From contig JAXGYU010000001.1 in the NCBI GenBank assembly GCA_040772085.1, positions 124,001 to 188,000 on the forward strand: a stretch of DNA of 64,000 nt, given 5' to 3'. The notes under the pieces were generated by a model. It worked only from the letters and a program-made list of their open reading frames with translations. It searched no databases and had not been told where the DNA came from. The translations under genes and the position numbers were made by a program. Source of the DNA: JAXGMV01 sp040772085. GTDB taxonomy: Bacteria; Chloroflexota; Anaerolineae; Anaerolineales; Anaerolineaceae. Positions 32,555 to 40,597 of this stretch are shown here, one piece after another; positions within the stretch are counted from its first letter, which is position 1, and each line of letters starts with the position of its first letter.

Positions 32555-32604
32555 TAAATTATAGCACCTATGCCCCGCCTGAAATGGGCTCGTGCTATAA
32601 TTTA
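32555..32604. promoter_or_regulatory. Divergent extended -10 promoters within a 13-bp inverted repeat
   Basis: TAAATTATAGCAC (32555-32567) and GTGCTATAATTTA (32592-32604) are perfect reverse complements separated by 24 bp. Each arm contains an outward-facing extended -10, TGCTATAAT: left for pxpB, right for the isomerase-like gene. The identical arms may be just matched promoters or a binding site for one regulator controlling both units. Confidence 0.65.
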
Positions 32605-32637
32605 TACGAGTTTTAAAGCTTAAAAAAGGTGTATCTC

Positions 32638-33327
32638 ATGCGCAGAATATCAGTCAAAACAGACGGAAAACGAGTAGGTTTGATTGTCCCATCCAGCAAT
32701 AGTGTGATGGAACCAGATTTCTATCGACATCTGCCAGCGCGCTTCACCTTGCATACCGCGAGGATGTATCTGAAGAATGTGACGGCTGAAGATGAAGCCA
32801 GGATGATCGACGAATTCACACTGCCGGCAGCGCGGGATCTGGCAACGGCTGAGGTGGATGTGGTCGTCTTCGGCTGCACCAGCGCCAGCGCATTGCGGGG
32901 CAACAAATATGAAGAGAAGTTGATTAAAGAAGTCTCGAAGACTGCCAAGGCGCCCTGTCTGAGCGTGACCAAAGCGGTGCGGGAGGCACTGCATGGCTTG
33001 AGCGTCAGGAAAGCCGTTGTCGTGACGCCGTACGTTGATGAGCTCAACCTGAAAATCGCTGCCAGCCTCGAGTCGGATGGCATTGAAGTGCTGCGCATAA
33101 ACGGGCTGGGTATTGTTGAAAATACCAGGATCGCGCGGGTGGATGGGAATGACATTATCAAACTGGCCAAGGATGCAGTGAAAGGTTTGCAGCCGGATGC
33201 CCTCTTTGTCTCGTGTACCAACTTCCCGGCGATGAACGTGCTGCCGCGCTTACGCCGCGCGTTCGACTTCCCCGTTATCACTTCCAATCAGGCAATCCTG
33301 GATGCCGCGATAGCAGCCTTGAGCTAA
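32638..33327 (+). CDS. Maleate isomerase / arylmalonate decarboxylase family protein
   Basis: A 229-residue Asp/Glu-racemase-superfamily protein. It has the conserved opening VGLIVPSSNSVMEPDFY and two Cys in matching positions, VVFGCTSAS near residue 80 and LFVSCTNFPAM near residue 190, the two catalytic cysteines of the family. Relatives isomerise maleate to fumarate or decarboxylate arylmalonates. AAGGTG is 8 nt before the ATG at 32638; a GTG at 32629 is less likely. Divergent from pxpBCA, so a role near pyroglutamate/dicarboxylate breakdown is possible but unproven. Confidence 0.87.
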   Translation: MRRISVKTDGKRVGLIVPSSNSVMEPDFYRHLPARFTLHTARMYLKNVTAEDEARMIDEFTLPAARDLATAEVDVVVFGCTSASALRGNKYEEKLIKEVSKTAKAPCLSVTKAVREALHGLSVRKAVVVTPYVDELNLKIAASLESDGIEVLRINGLGIVENTRIARVDGNDIIKLAKDAVKGLQPDALFVSCTNFPAMNVLPRLRRAFDFPVITSNQAILDAAIAALS

Positions 33328-33339
33328 ACCCTTTGCGCT

Positions 33340-33386
33340 AATAAAAACGAACCCTCCCGATTATCGGGAGGGTTCGTTTTTATTAG
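33340..33386. terminator. Bidirectional terminator
   Basis: AATAAAAACGAACCCTCCCG pairs with CGGGAGGGTTCGTTTTTATT; T runs on both sides. Separates the isomerase gene from the convergent S9 peptidase. Confidence 0.93.
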
Positions 33387-33404
33387 CTGATGTTTATTGA
33401 TTGG

Positions 33405-35372
33405 CTAGCTGAATTCTGATGGCTTGCCGAGCACATACTTGTTCATCCAGCCCAGCAACGCGTCATTCTGAGCTTTGCGCACCGCCAATGGTCCGTTGAT
33501 CGAGCCGCCATGCGGGCTGCCCGGCAGACGCACCATTTCCACGGTGCAGCCGTTTGCCTTCAGCACCGCGTAGAACTGTTCCGACTGTTCGGCAGGGCAG
33601 CGATAATCTTCCTCGCCTTGCACCATCAGGGTTGGGGTCGTACAGCGATGCGCATAGGTAATTGGAGAGCACTTGGCGTAGATCTCCGGGATCTCGTGCG
33701 GATGCCCGCCGAGCTCCTCGACGGCAAAGCGCACGCCAATGTCACTGACGCCGTAGAAGGACTGCCAGTTTGTAACCGGGTTTTCAGGCACAGCCGCCTT
33801 GAAGCGGTCAGTATGACCAACAATCCAGCAGGAGAGGTTGCCTCCGCCGGAGAGACCGCAGCACCCCAGCTTGTCGGGGTCAGCATAACCTTTGGCGATG
33901 GCGTAGTCGACGCCATACATCAGGTCCTGGTAGTCCAGGTTGCCCCAGTCACCCTTGATGGCGGTGGAGAACTTGTCGCCATAACCGGTGGAGGCGCGAT
34001 GGTTGACATACAGCACCGCGTAACCGGCGCCGGTCAGCATCTGGGTATCGAGCGCGAAGTTGGCGCCAAACCCTGAGTGCGGGCCGCCGTGGATGTACAG
34101 GATGGTTGGGTAAGGCGCTTTGCCTTTTGGCGGTAAGCTGATCCAGCCCTCGACTTGCTCTCCGTCAACGCTCTTGAACAGCAGGTGCTTGACTTCAGGC
34201 AGATTGAACTCGTCGAGCAATTCGGTGTTCAGGTTGGTCAGACCCTTTTCTTTCTTCCCATCCAGTCCGCTGATGTGCAGCTCAGGCGGCTGGTTGAAGT
34301 TGGCAACACTGAAGAGCAGCTGCTTGTCCGAAACGTCCAGCAGCGTGCAGGAACGGTCGCCGGTCACGATCGGTGTCACTTTCTCGTCGCCAGTGAGCGC
34401 GACCGAGAGCACGACCTCAGTCCCCGCGTCCTGCGCGCCGACATAGGCAAGTTTGCCATCCTTGCTGACGAAAAGCGGAATGGACATATCCGACGGGTAT
34501 TCGCCGCGCGTGCCCATTCCAACACCGACCAGGTAACCTGCGGAGCGGCTGACTGGCTTGCCGCCTTTGGCAGACATGACCCACAGGTCATTTTTACTGC
34601 CGATCGGCAATCCGGCGACATGCCCGAGGAAGATGACCTGCTTGCCATCCGGATGCCACTCGCCTGCGTTTGCCGCGCCCCACTTGCTGGTCAAGTCGCG
34701 CATCTTTCCGGCTAGTGTCACGACGCGCAGTTTGCCATCCATGCTGAATTCATCCGGCGACATCATGGCGACATACAGAATCTCTTTGCCGTCCGGAGAC
34801 CATCGCGGACGGGTGTTCATTTCACGGTCGCAGGTCAATTGTTTGACCTCGCCATCCGCCACATTGATGATGTAGATGTCATGCGAGGCGTTGTCCAGAT
34901 TGCCGATGGCATCAAAACGGAAGTAGTTGCGGTCGACGCGGTACGGTTTCTTCACGTCGATCTGAGATTTCGCTGGCGCGCTGAACGCGATGCGTGTTCC
35001 ATCCGGTGACCAGACCGGTCCGCTGCCGACACCTTGCTCAAAGGATGTCAGTTGGCGCGCTTCGCCGCCTTCGGCCGGCAGCAGGTGAAGCTGGGCTTTT
35101 TCACCGCGTTTCGACAGGAAGGCAATGGTCTTCCCATCCGGCGACCATGCCGGGCTGGTATCCCGCTGCAAGCCGTTGGTCAATTGTCTTTGTTGACCAG
35201 TTTTGAGGTCTAGCAAATACAGGGTGATGAAGTCATCTTCTTTCTTCATATCAGTCGAAAAGACTGAATAAATTGCCTGTGTACCATCTGGTGAGAAGGC
35301 AGCCTGCATTAAATACCTGAACCTGAAAAGGTCTTCAGGCGTAATCAATTTCTTGCTTGATCGCGCAGCCAT
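33405..35372 (-). CDS. S9 family serine peptidase (second paralogue)
   Basis: A 655-residue paralogue of the 8112-10121 gene. Propeller blades repeat SPAWSPDGKTIAF, GPVWSPDGTRIAF and RPRWSPDGKEILY; the catalytic domain has the Ser in CGLSGGGNLSCW near residue 506, Asp in GEEDYRCP and His in GSPHGGSING. No signal peptide. AAGGAG precedes the ATG. Probably a cytosolic acylaminoacyl- or oligopeptidase. It is flanked by terminators, hence monocistronic. Confidence 0.92.
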   Translation of the reverse strand: MAARSSKKLITPEDLFRFRYLMQAAFSPDGTQAIYSVFSTDMKKEDDFITLYLLDLKTGQQRQLTNGLQRDTSPAWSPDGKTIAFLSKRGEKAQLHLLPAEGGEARQLTSFEQGVGSGPVWSPDGTRIAFSAPAKSQIDVKKPYRVDRNYFRFDAIGNLDNASHDIYIINVADGEVKQLTCDREMNTRPRWSPDGKEILYVAMMSPDEFSMDGKLRVVTLAGKMRDLTSKWGAANAGEWHPDGKQVIFLGHVAGLPIGSKNDLWVMSAKGGKPVSRSAGYLVGVGMGTRGEYPSDMSIPLFVSKDGKLAYVGAQDAGTEVVLSVALTGDEKVTPIVTGDRSCTLLDVSDKQLLFSVANFNQPPELHISGLDGKKEKGLTNLNTELLDEFNLPEVKHLLFKSVDGEQVEGWISLPPKGKAPYPTILYIHGGPHSGFGANFALDTQMLTGAGYAVLYVNHRASTGYGDKFSTAIKGDWGNLDYQDLMYGVDYAIAKGYADPDKLGCCGLSGGGNLSCWIVGHTDRFKAAVPENPVTNWQSFYGVSDIGVRFAVEELGGHPHEIPEIYAKCSPITYAHRCTTPTLMVQGEEDYRCPAEQSEQFYAVLKANGCTVEMVRLPGSPHGGSINGPLAVRKAQNDALLGWMNKYVLGKPSEFS

Positions 35373-35439
35373 GGGGAGTCTCCTTAAATGAATATAGTTA
35401 CCAGTATAGAGGCAATCGGTTGTTACGCAAATTTAAGAA

Positions 35440-36918
35440 TTAAAGGTCATTTTTCGCCGCGGCTCGGGAACGGCGTTCGCTGGAGAAGGACCAGAGTGCC
35501 AGCGCGAAAGCGACGATCAGGAGGGCGATGACAACATAATAGGTCGTGTTCAATGCCGTTAACTGGCTTTGAGGACTGGCAGCCAGCGTGTTGACATACG
35601 AGCCTTCCAGCCGGATGACGTTACTGGCCCAGATACTGCCCAAGGTGGCAACACCAGTGGTGGTGCCGAGTGTGCGGGTGACGCTGAGCATGCTGGAAAC
35701 TACGCCTAGCCGTTCGCGCGGCGCGGAACCCATCACGGCGCTGTTATTGGGCGACTGGAAAATGCCCATTCCGAGACCGATTGGCAGCATGCGCCAGACA
35801 TACCCCCACCACGGGGTATCGACACGAAGCGTGCTCACCAGTCCGTAGCCCAGGATCAGCACCGCCAGACCGATCACGGCAATCGGGCGCGAGCCGTATT
35901 TGTCCGAGAGCCTGCCGCTGAAGGGCGCGGTAATCCCCATCAACGCCGGATGAACCGCCATCAGCACGCCCATGGTTCGCAAGGAAACCATCATCACGTT
36001 TTGCAGGTAGAACGGCATCAGAATGTTGGTGCCGCCCATGGCGATGAAGGTCAGGAATCCCGTCGCCAGATTGATGGTCAGCAGGCGGCTGCGGAAGATG
36101 TTCATATCGATCAGCGGTTGTTCCGTGGTCTGCTCAACCTTGATGAAAAGTACCAGACAGACCAGGAAGGAAGCGAAGAGCGCGAGGATAAGCGGCGCGG
36201 TAAAACCCAAATGCTGACCGAAGGTGAGCGCAAGCAGTAAACTCAGCAGGCCGGCAAACATCAGCAAAGAACCCTTGAGATCAAAGATCTGCCTGCCCTT
36301 GGGCTCGTAGTGCGGCACAAAGCGGTGCACCAGCAGGGTGCCAATGATGCCGACGGGCAGATTGATGAAAAAGACCCAATGCCATGAGAACTGGTCAATG
36401 ATCAGGCTGCCTAGCGAGGGGCCGGTGATGATGCCGACGGAGACAATGCTTCCGTTGATCCCTAGCGCCCTCCCGCGTTCGCTGGCGGGAAAAGCTTCAG
36501 TGACGATGGCCATGCCCAACGCCATAACCATGGCGGCGCCAATGCCCTGTACCACCCGGCTGACGATCAGCATTGTCAGCGTGGACGAAAAACCGCACAA
36601 TGCCGAGCCAATGATGAAGACAATGAAGCCCAGGTTGTAGATGCGTTTCTTGCCGACCATGTCAGCCAGACGCCCGATGGAGAGCATCAGCGTGGTGACT
36701 GTCAAGAGGTACGCCAGAACGACCCATTGCACACTGGCGAGGTCAGCGTTGAAATAGCGGGATAGGGTAGGCAGCCCGGTGTTGACGATGCTGGTATCGA
36801 GCGTGGTCAGCAAAATGCCGCTGCCAGTCGAGAGCAGCACCAGCCATTTGTGCTGGTAGTTGACCTCAGGCGCCTGGGTTGGAGATTTCTGAACGGGTGT
36901 TTCTCTGGATTCGGTCAT
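35440..36918 (-). CDS. MFS transporter, DHA2 (EmrB/QacA) family
   Basis: A 492-residue membrane protein with 14 predicted helices. It has the DHA2 motif C-like LDTSIVNTGLPTLSRYF in the first helix pair, the loop motif GRLADMVGKKRIYNLG and GRALGINGSIVSVGIITGP. Family members export drugs or other small molecules in exchange for protons. A TATAAT (minus, 36936-36941) is 17 nt upstream of the ATG with no Shine-Dalgarno. Substrate unknown. Confidence 0.9.
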   Translation of the reverse strand: MTESRETPVQKSPTQAPEVNYQHKWLVLLSTGSGILLTTLDTSIVNTGLPTLSRYFNADLASVQWVVLAYLLTVTTLMLSIGRLADMVGKKRIYNLGFIVFIIGSALCGFSSTLTMLIVSRVVQGIGAAMVMALGMAIVTEAFPASERGRALGINGSIVSVGIITGPSLGSLIIDQFSWHWVFFINLPVGIIGTLLVHRFVPHYEPKGRQIFDLKGSLLMFAGLLSLLLALTFGQHLGFTAPLILALFASFLVCLVLFIKVEQTTEQPLIDMNIFRSRLLTINLATGFLTFIAMGGTNILMPFYLQNVMMVSLRTMGVLMAVHPALMGITAPFSGRLSDKYGSRPIAVIGLAVLILGYGLVSTLRVDTPWWGYVWRMLPIGLGMGIFQSPNNSAVMGSAPRERLGVVSSMLSVTRTLGTTTGVATLGSIWASNVIRLEGSYVNTLAASPQSQLTALNTTYYVVIALLIVAFALALWSFSSERRSRAAAKNDL

Positions 36919-36961
36919 GGCGGATGTCAGAGGCGATTATACAACAGCCGCCGGTCAGCGC

Positions 36962-38230
36962 TTACGGTACCTTGACAAAAGCGATCGCGTCGATAGCGAT
37001 TTCACCCTGAGTTTTGCCGGGGATAAAAAGCGTGACCGATAAATTGACCAGGCCTTCGTAGGTGCGCGGGGTTTCCCATTCACCAAGCAGCACCCATTGG
37101 TTGCCAGGTGTCTTCGATTGATTGATGACCACATCTGTCCCGAATGGGTTGTCATGGATTTGAGCTGCGTAAGTCACCTCACCGCTGTTGACGACCAGCG
37201 GGATCCAGGCATAGATCTGATACTTGCCGACAGGCAGCCGTTCGGTCGCCTTCCACGTGACCTTCGTGTCATGGTCGGGGTTGAGCAAGGTGGTATAGCT
37301 GTCTCCCCAGGAAGGCTCGGTCTGTGACATATAGATCTGGTCGCGGGCGTCGTTTTCAGCCTGCGAATCATCCACGATCAGGCGCTGCTCGCCGGGCGGC
37401 AGGCTCTGGATCATGGACTTGGTCGAATCCGGGTAACGCGCGATTAGCACCTGGTCGATTGAAACAATCGTGTTCTCGTCACGGTTTTCCCAGGCGGTGC
37501 TGACTGTCACCAGATTGTCGAGGTTGTTGATCTCATAGATGCCGAGCGAACGCCAGAGGTTGATGCGCTGGGAATCTTCGCCGCGGGAGGACTTGAGGAT
37601 GATGCTCGGATTGCCGAGCAGCGGCGTCATGGGGATGCCGTTGTTGGCAACTTCGTAATTCATCGGTCCGGCGGATGCCAGTACCGTGTCCAGGACAAAG
37701 ACCTCATAGATGCCAGGGTTGAGCGGCAGGTCCATGGCCCAGGTGACCTTGCCGGCATTAAAGGTAGCATGGAAGGGATCGATTTCAGCCTCGCCGACCG
37801 CGACGCCGAGGTTGTTGGAGGTGATCCAGCCGAGAGTGTCAAATGGCGGCTCAGCCGTCACATTCGTTTCATCGTCCAGGATGACCGCGTCAACAGCCAG
37901 GCCGGGGATGCGCGGCAGGATGCTCGACATGTCGGTGACCTTGAACGCGGACGGAGGCATCGGCGTGGATGTCGGTGTGGGCGGGAAGGTCGGCAGCGGT
38001 GTGACAGTGGCGGTATGGGTAGGCGTGGAAGGCAGGGTTGGGTAAGGCGTCGGTGTGTAACGGCCGTTGATGAATTGGTCGACGATGTGGAAGTAGCGCC
38101 AGGTCAGGAAGGCGAGGATGGCGACAATGATCAGGAAGATCACGAGCCCGATCCAGGGTCGCTTGCGTTTTTGACCTGCTAATTCCTCTTCGCTTGGTTC
38201 TTCGTAGAAATCGTCTTCGTCGTCGCTCAT
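36962..38230 (-). CDS. Membrane-anchored protein with golvesin-like carbohydrate-binding-type domains
   Basis: A 422-residue protein. An acidic N-terminus (MSDDEDDFYEEPSEEELAG) is followed by KRKRP and one transmembrane helix (residues about 30-52), then a Thr/Pro-rich linker (TPTPYPTLPSTPTHTATV). The outer part has two beta-sandwich-like segments; the last (YQIYAWIPLVVNSGEV, WVLLGEW) resembles golvesin/xly-type domains. No catalytic residues are seen. The ATG at 38228-38230 follows a TATAAT on the same strand; the earlier in-frame ATG (38317) would overlap the divergent gene's promoter. Cell-surface binding is an inference. Confidence 0.72.
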   Translation of the reverse strand: MSDDEDDFYEEPSEEELAGQKRKRPWIGLVIFLIIVAILAFLTWRYFHIVDQFINGRYTPTPYPTLPSTPTHTATVTPLPTFPPTPTSTPMPPSAFKVTDMSSILPRIPGLAVDAVILDDETNVTAEPPFDTLGWITSNNLGVAVGEAEIDPFHATFNAGKVTWAMDLPLNPGIYEVFVLDTVLASAGPMNYEVANNGIPMTPLLGNPSIILKSSRGEDSQRINLWRSLGIYEINNLDNLVTVSTAWENRDENTIVSIDQVLIARYPDSTKSMIQSLPPGEQRLIVDDSQAENDARDQIYMSQTEPSWGDSYTTLLNPDHDTKVTWKATERLPVGKYQIYAWIPLVVNSGEVTYAAQIHDNPFGTDVVINQSKTPGNQWVLLGEWETPRTYEGLVNLSVTLFIPGKTQGEIAIDAIAFVKVP

Positions 38231-38284
38231 GTCAGCCAGGGTGAGAAAGTTTTGGATATTATACAACGGCTCATCAGCGGGGAT

Positions 38285-38313
38285 TTGTGGAGTAATTCTC
38301 GATTTGCTATACT
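38285..38313 (+). promoter_or_regulatory. Promoter of a leaderless gene
   Basis: TTGTGG (38285-38290), 17-bp spacer, extended -10 TGCTATACT ending 38313, then GCAACC and the ATG at 38320. Predicted transcription start is the A of ATG. Confidence 0.7.
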
Positions 38314-38319
38314 GCAACC

Positions 38320-38814
38320 ATGCACCAGTTCAACGCGACGGTAAGCCTGATCGACGATGACACGAATTTCTGTGTCTACGTACCGGAAGGGATCTCAAAT
38401 TTGCTGACGCCGGCGAAAGGCTCCATCTATGTTGAGGGGACGGTCAATGGTGTGCCGTTCACGAAACATTTGCGCCGGTATAAAGGAAACCCGTGGCATC
38501 TGTACATCAATCTGAAGACGTTGAAAGCGGCCGGGGCAAAGCCAGGCGACACGGTTGCGATCGCGTTTGAGCAGCATCCGGAACCAGTCAAACAAACATT
38601 TGAAGTCCCGGCTAGTCTGGGGGACGTGTTAACCGCGCATGGATTGAGCGAGAGGTTCGATTCGATTTCACCGGGCAGAAAACAGGCGATCCTGAAATAT
38701 CTCCACCAAATTAAGTCTGATGAGCTGCGCGATTATTGGATCAATCAGATCATCATTAAGCTGTCACGTGGTGAAACCAAATTCATCATTCCATTCAAAC
38801 GCGAAGACAACTAA
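38320..38814 (+). CDS. DUF1905 / YdeI-OmdA family protein
   Basis: A 164-residue protein. Residues 1-95 look like DUF1905 (FNATVSLIDDDTNFCVYVP, small beta-barrel) and residues 100-164 like the YdeI/OmpD-associated domain (ALSPGRKQA-type stretch ISPGRKQAILKYLHQIKS). Such proteins are widespread and have been called bacteriocin-protection proteins; the biochemical role is unsettled. There is no Shine-Dalgarno: the promoter places the transcript start at the ATG. Divergent from the golvesin-like protein. Confidence 0.82.
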   Translation: MHQFNATVSLIDDDTNFCVYVPEGISNLLTPAKGSIYVEGTVNGVPFTKHLRRYKGNPWHLYINLKTLKAAGAKPGDTVAIAFEQHPEPVKQTFEVPASLGDVLTAHGLSERFDSISPGRKQAILKYLHQIKSDELRDYWINQIIIKLSRGETKFIIPFKREDN

Positions 38815-39032
38815 TCTCCAGTGTAGTTCTTCAATGCCCTCCATAGGAGGGAGGGACGGATGCCCGAGTATTCTTGGGCATCCGGGGTAGTTGAGGTTCG
38901 TGAGCTCAAAGAAATCGTTAATCTCTCATTTGGTTCAATGTGTGTGAACAACATGGGCAGCACGAACCCCTCAGCCGGCTCGAAAAAAACGCTCGCCGGC
39001 AGCTCCCCTTGCAGGGGCGCCAAAGAACCCGA
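38815..39032. other. Intergenic region with hairpins, no gene
   Basis: Contains GGATGCCC-n10-GGGCATCC (around 38859-38884), which may end the DUF1905 transcript although no T tract follows, then GC-rich text CGCTCGCCGGCAGCTCC with short inverted repeats. No supportable reading frame. It borders the broken tRNA-Cys copy. Confidence 0.5.
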
Positions 39033-39130
39033 GCGACGATGGGATTTGCCGGAGAGCGGAGCTCGTAGGTTCAGAAGGAAAACCCATGATCAGGGTTTTG
39101 CAGACCCTTGCCTTGCTCTTGGTTATGGCG
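39033..39130 (-). pseudogene. tRNA-Cys relic with a 30-bp insertion in the T-loop
   Basis: Positions 39033-39048 match the acceptor/T-arm 3' part of the intact tRNA-Cys, and 39081-39116 match its T-stem, variable loop and complete anticodon arm (GCA anticodon kept). Between them, inside the T-loop, lie about 30 extra bases carrying GAGC-GGA-GCTC. The D-arm and 5' acceptor (39117-39130) have decayed. It cannot fold as a tRNA. Confidence 0.8.
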
Positions 39131-39168
39131 GTGAGTAACAATCCTTGTACTGACAATTAAAAAAAGCA

Positions 39169-39239
39169 AGGCGACGATGGGATTTGAACCCATGATCAGG
39201 GTTTTGCAGACCCTTGCCTTGCCACTTGGCCACGTCGCC
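39169..39239 (-). tRNA. tRNA-Cys (GCA)
   Basis: A 71-nt cloverleaf: acceptor GGCGACG/CGTCGCC, D-arm GGCCAAGTGGCAAGGC, anticodon loop TCTGCAAA (GCA), T-arm ATGGGTTCAAATCCCAT, discriminator T as is usual for Cys. CCA is not encoded. It follows tRNA-Gly by 11 nt on the same strand. A T7 run lies just downstream at 39159-39165 (minus). Confidence 0.96.
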
Positions 39240-39250
39240 GTGATAAAAAG

Positions 39251-39323
<73 letters not shown>

Positions 39324-39351
39324 ATCACGTGTCTTCTAAATTGTGTCCGTG

Positions 39352-39380
39352 AGTATAGCATTATTCATTTCAATCGTCAA
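39352..39380 (-). promoter_or_regulatory. Promoter of the tRNA-Gly/tRNA-Cys operon
   Basis: Minus strand: TTGACG (39375-39380), 17-bp spacer, extended -10 TGCTATACT (39352-39357 is TATACT). It ends 28 nt before the tRNA-Gly 5' end. Confidence 0.75.
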
Positions 39381-39457
39381 CCTGACGCAAGCCCATTTTT
39401 TCCGCAGCAACCTGGGTTAAACTAAATCATGCAATTACGTGACAACAAGGAGAAACC

Positions 39458-40291
39458 ATGAAAGTATACATATCAGCCGACGGGGAAGGAATCACCGGTG
39501 TCGTGACGCCGCGGGAGATGTACCCGGGCAAGCCGGGTTATGAATTTGCGCGCAAGATGATGGTACTGGACGTCAACGCAGCCATCGCCGGCGCCTTTGA
39601 AGGCGGCGCGACCGAGGTGATCGTCAATGACGCGCACTGGAGCCAGGACAACATGGATATCGAACTGCTCGACCCGCGCGCTGATCTGATCCGCGGCGGC
39701 GGCAAACATCTCTCCATGATGGAAGGCGTGCAAGGCTGTGACGCGGCGATCTTCATCGTTTATCACGCGCGGGCGGGCGCAAGTGATGGCGTCGGCAATG
39801 AATCAATCTTCGGGCGTGAAGTGATCGAGCTGCGGATGGACGGCAAACCGGTCGGCGAAGGTGAGCTGAATGCCTACCTCGCGGGCGCGTTCGACGTGCC
39901 GGTGGTCGCGGTCTCAGGGGATGACATTTTTGTCAACGAAATCAGGGAAACATTGCCTAAGGTTGAGGCTGCCGTAGTCAAATTCAGCCTCGGGCGTTTT
40001 GCCGCGCGCTGTATTCCGCCAGCCCGCTCGCATGAGCTGATTAGAAGAGCCGTTGCCAAGGGTGTCAAAAATTACAGAAAAGTGAAGCCGCTCAAGACAT
40101 CCGGTCGGGTGGAGCTCGAGACAGAATTCATGTCGACTGCTGAAGCCAAGCAGGCCAGCCTTGTGCCGGGCTCGATCCGCAAATCACCGCGGGTAGTGGC
40201 AGTGTACGGCGATCACATGCCAGACCTGTGGAAGGCTTTCAAAGCCAGCCACATCTGCGGGGCGGACATGTCGGACGAGATCTACGGTTGA
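39458..40291 (+). CDS. M55 family D-aminopeptidase (DppA-like)
   Basis: A 277-residue zinc peptidase of the DppA family. The metal-binding motif S-x-D-x-E is seen in YISADGEGITGV, followed by VNDAHWSQDNM (His ligand), FIVYHARAGASDGV (second His) and PVGEGELNAYLAG (Glu ligand). DppA relatives remove N-terminal D-amino acids from short peptides such as cell-wall fragments. AAGGAG precedes the ATG. The T-box promoter follows 10 nt after its stop. Confidence 0.92.
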   Translation: MKVYISADGEGITGVVTPREMYPGKPGYEFARKMMVLDVNAAIAGAFEGGATEVIVNDAHWSQDNMDIELLDPRADLIRGGGKHLSMMEGVQGCDAAIFIVYHARAGASDGVGNESIFGREVIELRMDGKPVGEGELNAYLAGAFDVPVVAVSGDDIFVNEIRETLPKVEAAVVKFSLGRFAARCIPPARSHELIRRAVAKGVKNYRKVKPLKTSGRVELETEFMSTAEAKQASLVPGSIRKSPRVVAVYGDHMPDLWKAFKASHICGADMSDEIYG

Positions 40292-40300
40292 CGTTACTTC

Positions 40301-40328
40301 TTGACACGGTATCGCCCTTGTGTATAAT
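40301..40328 (+). promoter_or_regulatory. Consensus promoter of the serS T-box transcript
   Basis: TTGACA (40301-40306), 16-bp spacer, TATAAT (40323-40328): both hexamers are perfect consensus. Confidence 0.85.
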
Positions 40329-40334
40329 CGCAAT

Positions 40335-40585
40335 ACAAATGCCATCCCGGAGAATAAGATCCGCACGGGAACCAGAGAGCTGGCGGACGGTGCGAGCCAG
40401 CGACCATCAGGATCGATCCACTCCGGAAGCCAACAGGCTGGCAGCTCACGCAGGGACATGACGTCGTAAGTGAGCCGGAAGGACCGTTACATCCACACAA
40501 GACTCCGCGCGCGGAGTGAAAACAGGTGGCACCACGAGCAAATCCCCCTCTCGTCCTGCATGGCGGAGGGGGATTATCATTAACC
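40335..40585 (+). ncRNA. T-box leader of serS (Ser specifier UCC)
   Basis: Stem I is closed by CCGGAG (40347-40352) with CTCCGG (40421-40426); the internal loop on the 3' side reads GATCCA, placing the specifier UCC (40417-40419, serine) before a conserved A. Distal stem I contains AGAGAGC. Stem III is ACTCCGC-GC-GCGGAGT (40502-40517). The T-box core AGGTGGCACCACG is at 40524-40536. Terminator: AATCCCCCTC (40541-40550) with GAGGGGGATT (40566-40575). Uncharged tRNA-Ser should favour the antiterminator. The T tract after the stem is poor (ATCATT), which is unusual. Confidence 0.9.
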
Positions 40586-40597
40586 GAGAGGTGCAGC

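Noticed and set aside
40526..40597. Upstream start for serS
   Set aside because: The extension is the T-box core and terminator read as codons; the ATG at 40598 has the ribosome-binding site and gives the standard N-terminus.
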